Of a DNA stretch of 60,000 nt, positions 33,701 through 45,599 are shown in pieces. Positions within the stretch are counted from its first letter, which is position 1. Each line of letters begins with the position of its first letter. Made by a program: the position numbers and the translations under genes. Under the pieces are notes generated by a model that saw nothing but the letters and a program-made list of their open reading frames with translations, did no database searches and was not told the DNA's origin. This DNA comes from Membranipora membranacea (lineage: Eukaryota; Bryozoa; Gymnolaemata; Cheilostomatida; Membraniporidae): contig OU612074.1 of assembly GCA_914767715.1 (NCBI GenBank), positions 1,133,501-1,193,500 of the forward strand, read 5' to 3'.

Positions 33701-36491
33701 GGAAATTTTCTCCAAAGATGAGAAGTGGGGTAGCTGTGAGACTGTATCTCTTACATCACTTCCTGTCTGCAGCTGTTTGACAGTCTTTGTAATTTCCAAC
33801 AACATTGTCATCATCATATTTGTAGATTCTGAAATTGTAAGTAACTTTGATCGTGAACACATTCCTATTGTAATTCCGTAATAACAATTGCAATTCCGTC
33901 ACAACCAGGGTTTCAAACAACTTCTCATTGATTAATAGCAGATTGCACCTTTTGCATAAGGAAAAAGACAAAATCTAATTCGAATGTAATGAATGAATTG
34001 TAAACAGCGGCTGTGATTCTTTGTCTTATCGTTTTGTGTGCTCATTATCTGATGATAAAGATTTTGTGTCTGAGGACTGAGATATTCTGTCTGTTCCGGT
34101 TCTCTGCTTCTCTTCTGTAAGGTAAGATAATGTTGGATATCACCTCTAAGATCGGACAAGACTCTGAAGTAATAATATGAGCACCAAAAGCTGTCACCTA
34201 TCAATAGACAGCTTCTCATAACTAACTACTTTCTAACTTTGACTACCTCCAGATCGATAAAAAATCGGTTAATTGAACCGATTATATGGCTAGGCAGACC
34301 AAGTCCTTATATAGCCAGGCAGCTCGTACTGTCTTCGTTATGTAAGGTTTTCAAATAAACTTTTGGTGTGCCGAGCTGTTCTCATCCCACTGTACTGTCC
34401 AATAAGCAAGCAGATAAACTCAGAGTTAACTGTGAGTATTTTGGCCAAGTCTGATATTCTTGCAAACTCTTTATTGAGCCACAGGAAATTGTTTCCTTCA
34501 TTGAAAAGCTACAGGAGTAGTAGCTGTCCAGCTTTTGAAAAGCCTATACACTTTACATAGGGTATTCTTTGATAAACATACATTTAGTGCATTGAAGTAA
34601 GCATTGGTCAGTTCGAAGCTGCCCATTTTACTTCTTTCAAATTCAGGCACATTTATTTGCCCTTATCAGTGATGTAGCAAACAGAAAGAAACTCCATAGA
34701 AAATGGATACTAATACTGTGCTATCTGAGCTTACCTGAGTGTGGGTGGGTGAAGACATGTTGTAGCTGTAGCTGAGTACTGAGAGTTATATCCCCTCTAT
34801 ACATAGTTATTTTATCATCTGTATTATCACTGTCCTGATGAGCTGCCAGCAGAGCTATTCTATATCCTCTCTTATGTACCTCATCCAGCTGTACAAACAA
34901 GTCATATCATTATAGTTTATATCACAATGAGAAGATAGCTCACATTTAGCAAATAGTTATTTTGTATTGGAAAATAATTGCAAATATTTAGCTTTGCAAA
35001 ACAGTTTTATATGCACAGATGACTCCTGATTTGTTACTGTGGGTGCGTTTAAGAGACAGAATCATTTTGATGACACATGTGTGCTGTATTGATGATGCAA
35101 AAGATCTAATAAATATGATCTATGATTGCGGCCTGGGCACAAATTAAGATGAGTGCAGGATAGATGTAGCTGTAGTAACTTTGCAATATGCATAGAAAGT
35201 TAAATGAGCAGCGGATATAAAATTATATTTGGTAGCAGTGCAAAATTGACTTTAAACTGTAATATCAATTTCCTCTCCGTAAAAATCAGATTGCCGATAT
35301 CAAATAATATTTGCAATATGAGAAACCATGGATAATGGACATTGGATAATCAGCTCATTTTAGACGATATAAAACAGATACGTGAATACTTACTATATGT
35401 GAGAGCTGTTCAGAGTAATGTGAAGGTAATATGGAGTCTAACTGACCACCACTACTCTCTGTAAAGTCTGTACAACAAACATCAACTAATTGATATCGAG
35501 TTCACTTCAACTACTTGAAATGCACAAAGTGTGTCTGTGCAAGGATGTATCAGCATTTTGTGATAAATTGTAGAATATATAAATGGTGGAACAGAAATAA
35601 TAACAGCTGTATTGCGCCATCAAGCTTATAGCATTTTACCTATTCCTTGAACCTTACAAGCAAAACTAATCAGGGAGTGAGGGAGGGTATAACCTACCTT
35701 CCCTGCAATAATGAACAAGAAATTAGAATTTTGGGGATTGTCTACTCTTGTACATCAAGAGGATAATAATGGATTGCAACCATCAGCACCAGTTCAGACT
35801 TTCCAAGCAAGGGCAAGATGTGTCAAGACATTACCATACTTCTACTGATGCTTGCTACTTGAGGCAGGTTTTTTAGTACCTGGTAATATCAGAATGTACT
35901 AGTAGGCTACCTTGATGGTTGTTATCCTGCAAAATCTGACTTGACTCTCTTCCTGCTCAGCGGTTGCTGTGGCTAGAAAAAAAAGAGCACGATTAAGTGT
36001 TGAGTGGTATTTCCTTCATAGGCAACAGCCATACCTGTTGTTATCCCCTTTTTCTGTGGTGGAGTAGACAATCCTTTCTGATATAGTTTTGCATGTGTAG
36101 GTAAAAACACAATTTACTAAGTAGAAGCTCTGCTCAGTAATATAAGAGGTTGTTATATGATGTTTTCAGCAACTCTGCCTTATAGTATTACACAAGTAAC
36201 TGGTATTCAACTCACCAAGCTCGCCAAACTGGGCAACATGGGCAAAAAAAAGTATTTTCGATCTTCAAACAAGAATAACATATCAATGGTCATACTACAT
36301 AGCATGATTCCGGTTGTATACATAAGACAAGCCCAATTCTCATATTATTATAAACCTTTGTATCAGCCTATTAAACAGTCCGTTTCCAATAAACACAACC
36401 TCATTGTACACAGTTACTTGATTTTCCAATAACCAACCAGCCATACCTTATCCTCCGTGCTATGTGAGATCTTTCTCTTGGAGCGAGTCAT
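27795..36491 (-). CDS. Unrecognised multi-exon gene interrupted by large foldback elements
   Basis: Likely exons: 36491-36447 (start MTRSKRKISHSTEDK, donor GTATGG), about 35972-35911, 35467-35394, 34888-34735, 34161 to about 34005, 33828-33665, 33105-32943, 28047-27950 and 27914-27795 (TGA). The joins 35394/34888, 34735/34161, 33665/33105, 32943/28047 and 27950/27914 agree in phase. The exon 1-2 join and the end of the exon near 34005 are unresolved; the available donors there give a stop or a weak site, so the gene may have an unseen exon or be decaying. Readable parts include LDEVHKRGYRIALLAAHQDS, FNPDEEGKKLM, VRKLISTETQTRLSMKG and FTCTEKEVWDTVGSVLKDAS. I cannot name a domain. The penultimate region weakly recalls basic C-terminal helical modules of transposon-related invertebrate proteins. 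The 4.9-kb seventh intron holds the elements at 28088-32456. Confidence 0.55.
28088..29896. mobile_element. 1.8-kb long-TIR foldback element A
   Basis: Arms of about 500 bp (left about 28088-28600, right about 29370-29896) are reverse complements with roughly 80-90 percent similarity by eye. Both contain ATAAATACTCTAGACTGGAA. TTAAGACCATA occurs at 28083-28093 and 29896-29906, which may be an 11-bp target duplication, although it overlaps the palindromic end. GCGTTAAGACCA recurs inside at 29571. No transposase was recognised in the central 750 bp. Confidence 0.8.
29907..32456. mobile_element. 2.55-kb long-TIR foldback element B
   Basis: It begins GACAAAACACACAACACTAG and ends with the complementary GTGTTTTGTC. 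The left arm is 29907-30392 and the right arm 31938-32456, with high similarity and a few indels. The right side carries an extra partial copy: 31856-31920 repeats 32158-32224. It starts directly after the presumed target repeat of element A. The central 1.5 kb has a 62-codon frame at 31533-31721 without motifs and no DDE transposase. It is probably non-autonomous. Confidence 0.82.
32567..32698. mobile_element. 106-bp hairpin insertion with 13-bp direct repeats
   Basis: The direct repeat AGCCTAAACATAG lies at 32567-32579 and 32686-32698. Between them, 32580-32685 is a near-complete palindrome beginning TCTAAGTGCTCAGACTCC. The 13-bp repeats look like a target-site duplication. The ends share TAAGTGCTCA with the hairpin at 6381-6489. 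It lies in intron 7 of the unrecognised - strand gene. Confidence 0.85.
33860..33986. repeat. Dispersed repeat, copy 1
   Basis: This 127-bp sequence matches 40968-41115 nearly exactly in the same orientation, apart from about 20 extra bases in the other copy. Both contain AATTCCGTAATAACAA and end CTAATTCGAATG. It lies in an intron of the - strand gene, beside the exon whose 3' end is unclear. Confidence 0.85.
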
Positions 36492-39400
36492 CGGTATTAT
36501 GTTCAATGCTTATTCAAATTATATAAAATAAGTGCCCACAATGATCTGTACACTGACGGTTTTAGACTTGTTTCTTTTTCTGCTCCTATAGAGATTATAT
36601 TATCTTATCTTTTCAATCACCTGCAATGAAAGCGTCAGCAGATGACAACACATCATGACTGGGGGGAACATCAAATGGTGACAAAACAAAACTTGTAGCT
36701 TAGGAGTGAAAAGGCATGAACATTTATGATTTGCCATTCACTTTATCCTCTATTGATCCTGGGAAGTCTTTCAATTACAACAGCCAATCTACCATCTCTA
36801 TGAGTGAACGAGACTCGATAGGGCCTTTGCTCGGATTGCAGCTAAAGGTTGAGTTTATGTCAGGATATTTTCTGAAATGAACAATTTTGATATGATTTTG
36901 GATTGGAGAGTTGTCCTCCCATATTCCTATTTTTGATCATTCTAAAACATGTATCCGGTCAGAACTACATAGGGGCAATTCTGATGTATCGGAATAACAA
37001 TTCTCACCATCCTTTCTGCAAAACTGAACTTTTTTCTGCCACGCTGTAATGCTTAAAAATATTCTAACCATGGTTATGGACTCATAACAACATACTACTT
37101 CATGTTTACTAGGCTTTTTTCGGGTTATTGATGATGTGGTCCAAAAAACTAGCCCTCAAAAAAAGTGTAACAGAATTTCCTCAGAAAATAAACTTATGAA
37201 AAACTGAGAACATATTGCAAGGTTCTGAGCAATTAAAGATATACCACTTGAAAAGTGTTGCCAAAGTGGAGCCTAAGATGTCTGTCTTGAAGAGAAATCA
37301 AAAAAATAAATTTGTGTCACAAAACTTTCAGTGAAAAATTTAAAAAAATGGTGTAACGGAATAACGTGAAAACGTGATTTTAAATAATTTTATTATGATG
37401 TACCAATTTCTATCTCTCTCAACAGCTTTGAACCACTGTCTTGAAAAAGTCATCACTCAGTTGACCATGATCGTTAAATCTGGGAGTTACCACTTGGTCT
37501 ATGCATAGCCTTAGGTTTTTAAGTGTTATGGTTGAGGAGGACAGTCAACATTAGTCCAGAAGCCAACAACATCTAAGATTCAGTTGAATAATTTCTCTTT
37601 GGATGTACAATTTGATTGTGAAGGGCACATAAGTAGGCCTAGGAGTGTTCAAAAACACAAAATTTACACCTTTCAATGGACCCGATAGGGAGCTGGGGCC
37701 GCTTTTAGAGGGCCCAATATTTGACATTAGAAAACTGTCATATGCAATGGGAAAACCGAGAGATTCTATGAGAAAACCCCTACTATTGTAATGGAAAACC
37801 CAGGTCACATGGTATTGTTTACATAACAATGTATTAATAAACAATGTAAGCTGTGTGCTGCACTGGTATTGTACTGACGGAGTAACCCTGTTACTCCTTG
37901 CTCCTACCACCAGAAACGTTGTAGCCTACTACAATAGTAGAGTGTGCAAGGCTTTGGTAAGTGGTTGAAGACATAAGTATCAAAATCTAGCAGCACAAAA
38001 TACTTGGTCATAGAAATGATTTATAGTCTGTCAACATATATGTGTGGAATGTGGATGCTTTTGGTAACAGAGAACAGACTCACCGAGCAGTCCTTACTAG
38101 TTCTCAGATGAGGAAAATTGATGATGATGAAAGCCAGGTAAGTTCTCATGAAACAAACCGAGGAATTGAATGTTTGCCTACCTAAACTGGTTATCTGAAG
38201 GAAATACATATTCATCAATCCTTGTTAAATCTAGGTTTGGACTGATTTGATTACGAAAGAAGTCCTCTCGTCTTTTCCATGTGTGCTGTGCGCATTTTTT
38301 TTCTACATCTAACATAGTAGGGAAAGTACTTGTCCGATCAATATCTGTGACCCGCCAGCCAGAATATCATTTGAAGCGAGGTGAAAGAATGTCTCATTTC
38401 CATTTTTCAAGTTAATGCTTTAACTGGTAATAAGCATGTTCGCTGTGCTATTGGATACTTGTTGTTGGTTATTGGATATTTTCTGTAGGCCCCTGCTACA
38501 AAGAACACACGGGCTGTATCTGGTATCGCTGACAATGGTGTTGTAGTGCCTCAGATTGGATTGATTCGTGAGAATAAAAGGAAAGGTGGCTGCGGGTTAT
38601 GACGGCTCGATCCGAGTCAGCTTGCAAAGGCAGAAATTGATAATGGAGGTGAGGCTGAATATAGAGAATTTCTTATGATTTCAAAACAATATGTTGAGTT
38701 AAGTTTTGCATTGTATATGTTAGAAGCACACACTGCACAACACCATCATTTCTGTCTCAAATCTCAAAACAGCGGCATATTCTAACGCAGCAAACGTCAA
38801 TTGTGTTGCAGGTAAACTGAGGGCTGCAGGCTGCGGGCGACGCTAAAGAAGATCACGATTACCCAGACTCAACGGCTATGCCTCAGACTGTGCGGCGAGA
38901 GAAGCACACTACCATAAACATTGCATCAAAAATTATTCCAGGAAAACTTATGAAAAGGTCACAACGTGGGTTAAGTTCTTATTTGTGTTGAAAATTGTAT
39001 TGGGTGGATTTTTTTTATGTCTAATCATAGTTAAAAACCCTGAAAACTCTAGGGAGTAAAATATTTGCAGGAGGAAATGCTCACAATTTCACACACGCCT
39101 TAAACAGGTGATATTCAACCCTCACTTTATTTAGACTCTCACCTCTGCTTGCAAAAATTTAGTGCTAGCTAACATTAAGTCACCCATAAACTGGCTAAAC
39201 TAAGCTAAACATTACTCCTCCAGGGTAACCACAAGTTTTTTTATGTATTGTAATGTCTTATTCAGCATCTTTTTATTATCTTAAGTAGAGTCTGTGTGTA
39301 AATTTGTGGTACGGTGATGTCATAGGTCTAAGCAGTTGACACCCTTTACAATAAGACCATAACCACTTCATTCCCCCCCCCCCCCCCCGCTTTTATATAT

Positions 39401-39810
39401 CTACTTGCATGAAATACGAGTGATATATTCATCCAACAGATTTGTTATGCAAGCTTTTAACTTAGCTGCTAGATTTGATGTGAGATAGAATCATTTTTTG
39501 TTCGAAGATTGTACCTCCTGCTGTTGTGTTGGGATCCAGTTAGGTGATTATATTTTTCCTCTGATTAATCTAAAGTTTTATCGTTCATTCAGTGATACGG
39601 CAAAGGACGAAAAACCACACAAAAAGGCTTACAATAACTTTTCAGATCTAAGATCATTGATCATAGTCAAGAAGCACCAAATTTTGTACAAGATGACCAA
39701 TTAAAAAAATACTCTGCATGTATTTGTGTCAATGCAAGTTTTCACATGTATTTTGTGTGAAGATTATTCATGTCCTTTTTTTGCTTGCCCACAGTTTAAC
39801 GCAGGTACCA
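36492..39810. other. Mostly non-coding stretch with one exon-like segment
   Basis: A polypyrimidine tract and acceptor (TTTTCTGTAG) at 38480-38489 precede an open segment beginning APATKNTRAVSGIADNGVVV and ending TGA at about 38600. It could be a terminal exon or a pseudogene piece, since a second open segment (LAKAEIDNGG, donor GTGAGG) follows the stop in the same frame. The 119-codon - strand frame at 37551-37910 has no motif. A 16-base C run is at 39373-39388. Confidence 0.3.
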
Positions 39811-40255
39811 TCACATTTAGGTATGTGTTTTAATGATATTATATTTAATTTAAACAGGTTTGCTCAAATATTCTACCATCCAATTAGTCAATGAAGAGAA
39901 TTTGTACCTTCGATAATCTTGAAGTATATATTGAATACTGGTTTTCACAAGCACGTATTATAGAAATACTAGCTTATCTTGCTTTCCTTCTTGTTTACAC
40001 AGGTCATATTATTGTTGTATGTTTTAATGTTATACATGTTTATACTTAAATCTCATCTCCCAACTAGTCAATGAAGGGGATTTCTACCTTGGTAAAGAAT
40101 TTATTATATGAATACAGGTTTTCAGTGCATTCGATATGCGCATTATTTCGTCTTTCTTCACATTGACACAGGTCACATTGCGAATATATCTTATTTTTTC
40201 CTTGTCTGTACATGAATGCCATTTCTAAATTGGTCAATAAAGAGGATTTCCTTGT
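39811..40255. repeat. Three-unit degenerate tandem repeat, about 180-bp period
   Basis: Units begin near 39811, 39996 and 40165. Each contains a TTNACACAGGTCA-like part (less clear in the first unit) and then TNGTCAATGAAGAGGATTT-like sequence at about 39887, 40067 and 40232. TGAATACNGGTTTTCA follows in units 1 and 2. It looks like old satellite DNA. Confidence 0.65.
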
Positions 40256-40479
40256 GCCTCAATAGATAATACACACACCAGAATGCTCATAAAGAAAAAC
40301 GAAATTTCGCAATTTTTTTGCCTCTGTTGAAAAAATGTGTTCTCTGAGAGTTGTAAATTTTACATATTTAGATTCGCAGCGAAATTCCGGTCTAGCATCA
40401 CTTGATTCTATGTACATCCCAAGAGAAATTATTGAACGCAATTTTTTGATCACTTATTGGCAAGTAGCTTCTGGACTAC

Positions 40480-40710
40480 ATGATCAAATCTGATTTTGAA
40501 CCCTGGAATATATGTGATGATTTAAGGTTGCAGATTGGTGACAATTCAGAAAATGCATCCTCAAATTTACCCATTCTTATCACCCATGTACCCCTAAACT
40601 TATCATCAGCCAAGGCGGCGAATCCTGACCGATCCAATACCCTGTTCCCTGAAACCCCACAGTCATCATGCACAGATCGTTTGACAGTCCCCGGCCCCTC
40701 CAATAGATAG
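40480..40710. other. GC-richer open segment, coding status unclear
   Basis: Overlapping open frames of 65-76 codons exist on both strands, and the composition is less AT-rich than the surroundings. The plus frame starts MIKSDFEPWNICDDLRLQIG. The minus frame contains GVSGNRVLDRSGFAALADDK. It may be a fragment of a transposable element ORF. No homology is recognised. Confidence 0.25.
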
Positions 40711-40967
40711 TGCAGAGATATAGTATTGGCCAGTGAATTGGATTTAATTTTATTTTGAATTTTAACTCAACACACAATACCTTCCTATTGAAGTAACTAA
40801 CCTCTTCTCCAATATTAGTTAATCTTATTTAATCCGAGAGAGACTATTGTGTCACAAACTCTCCGCCAATTATTTCACTCATCTACTCAAATTGGTTGTT
40901 GCTAGATGGATATGCTGGTGCCATCTATGAACAGCTGGTCTGAAAGTTGTTAACTCAGTACACAATA

Positions 40968-41115
40968 CATTCATATTGTAATTCCGTAATAACAAGTTGC
41001 AATTCCGTCACAATGTATTTCTGTTAAGGGCAACCAGGGTTTCAAACAACTTCTCATTTATTAATAGCAGATTGCACCTTTTGCATAAGGAAAAAGACAA
41101 AATCTAATTCGAATG
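40968..41115. repeat. Dispersed repeat, copy 2
   Basis: This is the second copy of the repeat at 33860-33986, in the same orientation. Near-identity over more than 120 bp suggests recent mobility or gene conversion. No terminal inverted repeats or coding capacity were seen. Confidence 0.85.
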
Positions 41116-42861
41116 ATTATTCAGCCGGAATTCTTGTGACCATGGAGCAATATTTATTTTGAACTTATGTGAAAAGAATGGTGATTAAAAGTATTTTGTA
41201 GTAGTAGTTTATTAGGTTGGCACAGCACTAGGCTACATGAATACCTCATAGCTCTTAGATGAGAAGGGAGGACAATTTCTAACACTGTACATAATTTTTT
41301 CCCTAAAGTGCTCTGAGTTTTCTGAATGTGAAAATATTGCATAATTACTGCAGAACTAGCTGCCAGACTATATATTGATGTGGTCCTTCCGCAGTCTTTA
41401 AGCTGAAAAACTGATGAAATAAATTTTTTTTGCTATTTTTGATACCGTAGTAACATTCAGCATGGTCGGAAATCCAGGTTTACATAGTTTAAGGTTTATA
41501 GCTTCAAAAATAAAAAAACCCAGCAAAACTTTTGTATATTTTATTGTTATTGAATTTCAATCACCATCCCATTTTTATTTGGGTGCTGCAGAAGAAATTA
41601 TCAAATTAATTGAAGTTTTTCAATTCATACATCATTTTATCTACTAGGAACTGAAAAATGTCATTTTCAACATTATAACATCTATGTAAGCCAAGTTAGG
41701 GGCCTACAATAAATTAGCTGCTTGGCTAGATTTGTTCAACTTGCAAAACTTTTCTGGATGTGTCCTTTCATCAGAATTACCCATAGGCTTAATTGACTAC
41801 CCGAGATGGACCTTTTAGATGGCCCTGCATCAATTAAGGTAATTGAAAGTTTACTCCAATGTAAATGATTATCTAAATGAACTGTAAAAAAAAAAAGACT
41901 TTATGTTTGCCTGTCTGTTATATTTGTAATGTATTAGTTTGTCATCAGTCAGTAGGGTTTCTGTGTTAAAGCATCCATGAAATAAAACTTTAAATAATCA
42001 GAGGAATTGCTCCGGCTTATGAGCTTCAAAATGAGCCCAAAACAGCTCAATTAGGCAACTAGGACTGTAGTTACAACTTGTCAAAGTAAGGCCTTGCTGA
42101 CAATCGCCTTGCGTCGGAGGATATGATGTCATAAACATACATTTTGCGTATATATATACCATTAGAAACTTTGGACTCATGTAGTTTCAACAAAATTGGA
42201 TGGAACGAGTTGTAATCCAATATAGCTCGTGTCATCATAGAGATTAGGCCAAAGCAAAAACTTTAAAGAGATTAATGCAGCATTTCAGGTGGAAAAAAGT
42301 TGATTTCACATTAATTGTTCCATATACGAAAAAAGTCAAATATTGGTCGAAAATCCTGATGTGACCTCACAACCAGGCTTTCTGATCTAACGGGCAAATA
42401 TTGAAATTTTTCAAGTGACTCATAATACAGCTTCTGGTAGTCTTAGTGGGTTAATTTTGGATTTGTTTTGAAGCTGATTAGCCAGAGAAACAGCTTTTAC
42501 GATCCCAGTCCTAATTTCATGGATGCTTTAAGGTGATTTTCCTTTCGAAGTAGCTGTTGGCATGGGCTACTGGTTTTATTGTAGTGCGGTGTTCAATGAT
42601 TAGCCTTAGGCTAGTAGATTTGTTTTCTGATATCAATAATAAATATTAACTAATCAGAACCCCAAACTAGCGATGATTTTGTAAGAAACATTACAATTTA
42701 CAGTTCATTTATCCGGTGGTTTTTCCAACCGTTATATTCAATAGTGTTCTAAAGTCATGCTGTGAGACATTCGATTGGGTAGTAGGCCTAATGATGCTTG
42801 TATAACTTTTCGTTTTCAATTTAAGGTGTTCTGAGAAGGCACAAAAAACCGTTCTGCGGAC
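41116..42861. other. Intergenic stretch, nothing recognised
   Basis: AT-rich sequence with short frames lacking motifs. Confidence 0.35.
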
Positions 42862-43000
42862 GGTGTTGTTAGACGTGTGGCGGGTACTGTATGTATCGGA
42901 CATGTGTTACAGCAGTCTATAAAGCGCATTGCTGTTTGCGCTGTAGGGGCAGCTGTAGGACATGTCCATAACAGCACATATGCCACGCGTCTCACAACAC
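42862..43000. mobile_element. GTGTTGT-ended foldback element, copy 1
   Basis: The left end GGTGTTGTTAGACGTGTGGC is complemented by the right end GCCACGCGTCTCACAACAC. The arms are about 32 bp around a 70-bp centre that has a further short hairpin. The same ends occur at 57605-57724, so this is a family. Confidence 0.75.
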
Positions 43001-43605
43001 GGATAGGACTAAGTCACTGAAATATGTTTTAGCAAGGAGGCCTTGTTGCTCCTTGGTCTAAGCACGCAACATGGGCAGCACCAACAAACTCTCTACTATA
43101 ACTTGTTTCAGTCCTTGGTTACAAGATTCATAGTTACATAACAACAATTTATGCAGTTCTGATTGGGCACTAAAAATCAGTCGCTGGTGACAGGTGTTGT
43201 ATTATTATTATTTATTCCCCATTAATCCTAACCGCCTAGCCTAATAGGTTGGGCATACAGGATATATTAACCAGCTGTGGGTCGGAATGTGTTTGATGTG
43301 TGCAGTAACGGCATTGACATTCCAGTAGTTTGCGAGGTAGCTGTAGTGTTTATCAGCAGGTGGTCTAAAGAGGCATGTTTTAGGACAGGTCTTACAGCTC
43401 TCAAGGCCTCTACAGCATTGTTCCAAAACACAATAAGGCATTGTTATACTGCCTATATCGTTAAAAATCCATTGTTTTGAGTGCAGTAAGACAAGTTGTA
43501 CAGCAGTCTTACAACACCCGTGTGTTGGATCAGACTAAGCTAAGTACCTAAACTATGTTTTACATTGCAACATGGGCTGCACCAACAAACCCTATACTCT
43601 GATTT
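43001..43605. repeat. Partial duplication of the GTGTTGT element neighbourhood
   Basis: Sequence after the element at 43001-43105 (GGATAGGACTAAG, then GCAACATGGGCAGCACCAAC) recurs at 43527-43605 (GGATCAGACTAAG, then GCAACATGGGCTGCACCAAC). The second copy also follows an element-like end (CTTACAACACCCGTGTG). Region and element therefore seem to have been duplicated together. Confidence 0.6.
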
Positions 43606-43881
43606 TTTCAAGAAACTGGCTATTGCCCATACAGACTTTTTACCTATATGGACTTTTTCTGTAATGTAAGTAGGGGTAACTGTAAACAGACTGAACAGAA
43701 TTTCTCAGATTTGTTTGATTCTTTACATGATTGGCTAATTTTGCATAGGCAAGCATGGACAATTCTTTATATTCTTCTCATTAAATTATTTATTTTAAGT
43801 TTGCATTCACCTTGGTTTCTTTCAAATTTATTCACAGCAAATTTTTCAGCATTACACGACTAGTGAATGGATGGAAAGTAG

Positions 43882-44701
43882 CCCCCCCCCCCCACCTATA
43901 AACAAGGCTTGTTAAGACTGGCTAGATGGAAGGTTGAGCTGGATAATGTTTCTGGTACCCAATTTCCAGAATACCATCAGATTTTGTCATAATTGGCACA
44001 TTGATTGCTTCATTTGGCATTGCTTTCCCTAAATCGGTTATATTAGAATAGGTGCCAACAGGCACTTAGTGACTCATCAAATCATTTGGTTAGGAGGAAT
44101 GTATTTGAGAAGTCAGCCAGAGAAAAGATTACAAATAATAATTTTAGTCTGAGAAATTCTGTTCAGCTGTTCAGTCCATTCAGCAATTCACAGTTACCGT
44201 GTAAGTAGTGGCCACAACAATCTGAAGATTTGAAGTTTAGAAAGAAAATATGTATTTGGTTTAGCTCTCAATATCACCTCAAGGAGTAACAGTTGGTCTC
44301 CCTAAATCCTTGGTTATTATTCAATAATAATCTGAAGGGAACCAAGGATCTAGTGAAACCAGGGAGAATGGTTCTCCCTCATGAGACTAACTTCTATGCA
44401 AGGAGCCCTGATTTAATTAATGGAAGAAGAAACAAACTTTTACACATTTCAATTCTGTTGAAAGCATAGAAGCCTGCTCGCTGCGACATTCTCATCCAAT
44501 CAAACTAGATGGTTTTTCTGTCCAACAAATCAAACCAGGTGTAACAAAATCTAACCACAAAGCTTCAATTTTTTAACAACACATTGTAGGCGGGTGCGTT
44601 CTATGTTCCGCTGGTCTATGGTCCGCTTGAAATGGGTCTATAGTCCGCTGTTTTTGAGACCACTGTATCGATCCTTATTTATCCATACAAACTGCTCTAG
44701 G
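43882..44701. other. Non-coding stretch with C tract and short hairpin
   Basis: A 12-base C run is at 43882-43893. A weak inverted repeat at 44295-44372 pairs TCTCCCTAAATCCTTGGTT with an AACCAAGGATCTAG and GGGAGA side. No coding sequence is supported. Confidence 0.4.
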
Positions 44702-44896
44702 TTAGTTTAGCCCATTGTCAAGGATTAGATGAATCAATAGGACCAGACCTTCTTGCCCATTATAGACCACTGAACCAAGGAGTGGCTGAACTCCACAGCT
44801 GAATCTATAGGTTGTGAAGATATTCCCCACTGAGTCACCAGTCCATGTACTGACTTTAACTCTTACATTATATAATGATGGACTATTTAAGTGCAT
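44702..44896 (-). CDS. Possible small exon or ORF, unrecognised
   Basis: This 64-codon frame starts MHLNSPSLYNVRVKVSTWTG, has a balanced amino acid mix, and ends LILDNGLN with a stop. It could be a terminal exon of a gene or a transposon fragment. No acceptor was convincingly placed and no motif was recognised. Confidence 0.25.
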   Translation of the reverse strand: MHLNSPSLYNVRVKVSTWTGDSVGNIFTTYRFSCGVQPLLGSVVYNGQEGLVLLIHLILDNGLN

Positions 44897-44973
44897 TGGA
44901 ACAATGAGTAAGTGATTTAAATCAATTTAGACCTGTTTGAATGTACACTTATTGCATAGCACATCATTGCTGA

Positions 44974-45124
44974 TGATGCAAACCACAGGCCTTCTGTAGT
45001 TGGTGCAAGTCCAGTGGTCGAGTGCCCCAGTGGCCGAGGCCTTTTCTTGAGAGAAAAGGCCTCGACCACTGGGGCACTCGACCACTGGACTTGCACCAAC
45101 TACAGAAGGCCTGTGATGCAAACC
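44974..45124. mobile_element. 130-bp perfect-type hairpin insertion with 10-11 bp direct repeats
   Basis: The hairpin 44985-45114 has arms of about 63 bp with only one or two mismatches and a four-base loop. Its ends are ACAGGCCTTCTGTAG and CTACAGAAGGCCTGT. GATGCAAACC flanks it at 44975-44984 and 45115-45124, consistent with target-site duplication; one more T may be shared. The arms are GC-rich compared with the neighbourhood. Confidence 0.88.
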
Positions 45125-45184
45125 CTAACTTATGGAACTATATGACTGTCCTGCTTTCATAGCTCTCATTCCATAATAAAGTAC

Positions 45185-45505
45185 AGTCGTGAAATACCCT
45201 TTACCAGTGGTTCCTACATATCGTAGCAGCGGTTGGATTGTGTATACCCACAAATGAGTGTAGCAAAAGTAGAGAGCTGAGCCTAGCATACACGCGCCCC
45301 AGCATGCAATCACATGAATCCAACATGCATTCAGACAAGCACACTTTGCCTGCCATTGTACTCCTTTGTTCACCAAACAAAAGGCCTTTTGTTACACAAC
45401 TCTCATAGGTGCATTGGGGCATGTCTCCCTGACATCGGCCCCCAAGGCCTATCCAACATACTACAGCATAGGTGTACTTTATTTTGTAATGCTATATTTT
45501 CTGGA
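45185..45505 (+). repeat. Dispersed 320-bp repeat with a conserved open frame, copy A
   Basis: It matches 58758-59075 in the same orientation at high similarity. Both translate to a related peptide: HPTCIQTSTLCLPLYSFVHQ here, HPTCIQTSKLSLPSYSFVHQ there, each then reading LPDIGPQGL and HxCTLFCN. Protein-level conservation suggests an old transposon coding segment. Copy A lies directly upstream of a LINE RT relic and may be part of the same element. I cannot identify the domain. Confidence 0.65.
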
Positions 45506-45512
45506 AACCATT

Positions 45513-45599
45513 TTGGCGCTTGCTTAATTTGTTGTTTTTGCATTGTCATTGCGCCCAGTCGAATTCCTCGAGAAAAGCAACAAATTAAGCAAGCGCCAA
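45513..45599. repeat. 22-bp perfect inverted repeat at a repeat/LINE junction
   Basis: The arms 45513-45534 and 45578-45599 (starting TTGGCGCTTGCTTAATTTG) are perfect reverse complements around a 43-bp loop. They lie exactly where the copy A repeat ends and RT homology (QHGFRRYRSYESQL) begins. It may reflect a snap-back event during retrotransposition. Confidence 0.7.

Noticed and set aside
37551-37910. 119-codon minus-strand frame
   Set aside because: No splice context, motif or partner exon was found; chance or transposon remnant is likelier.
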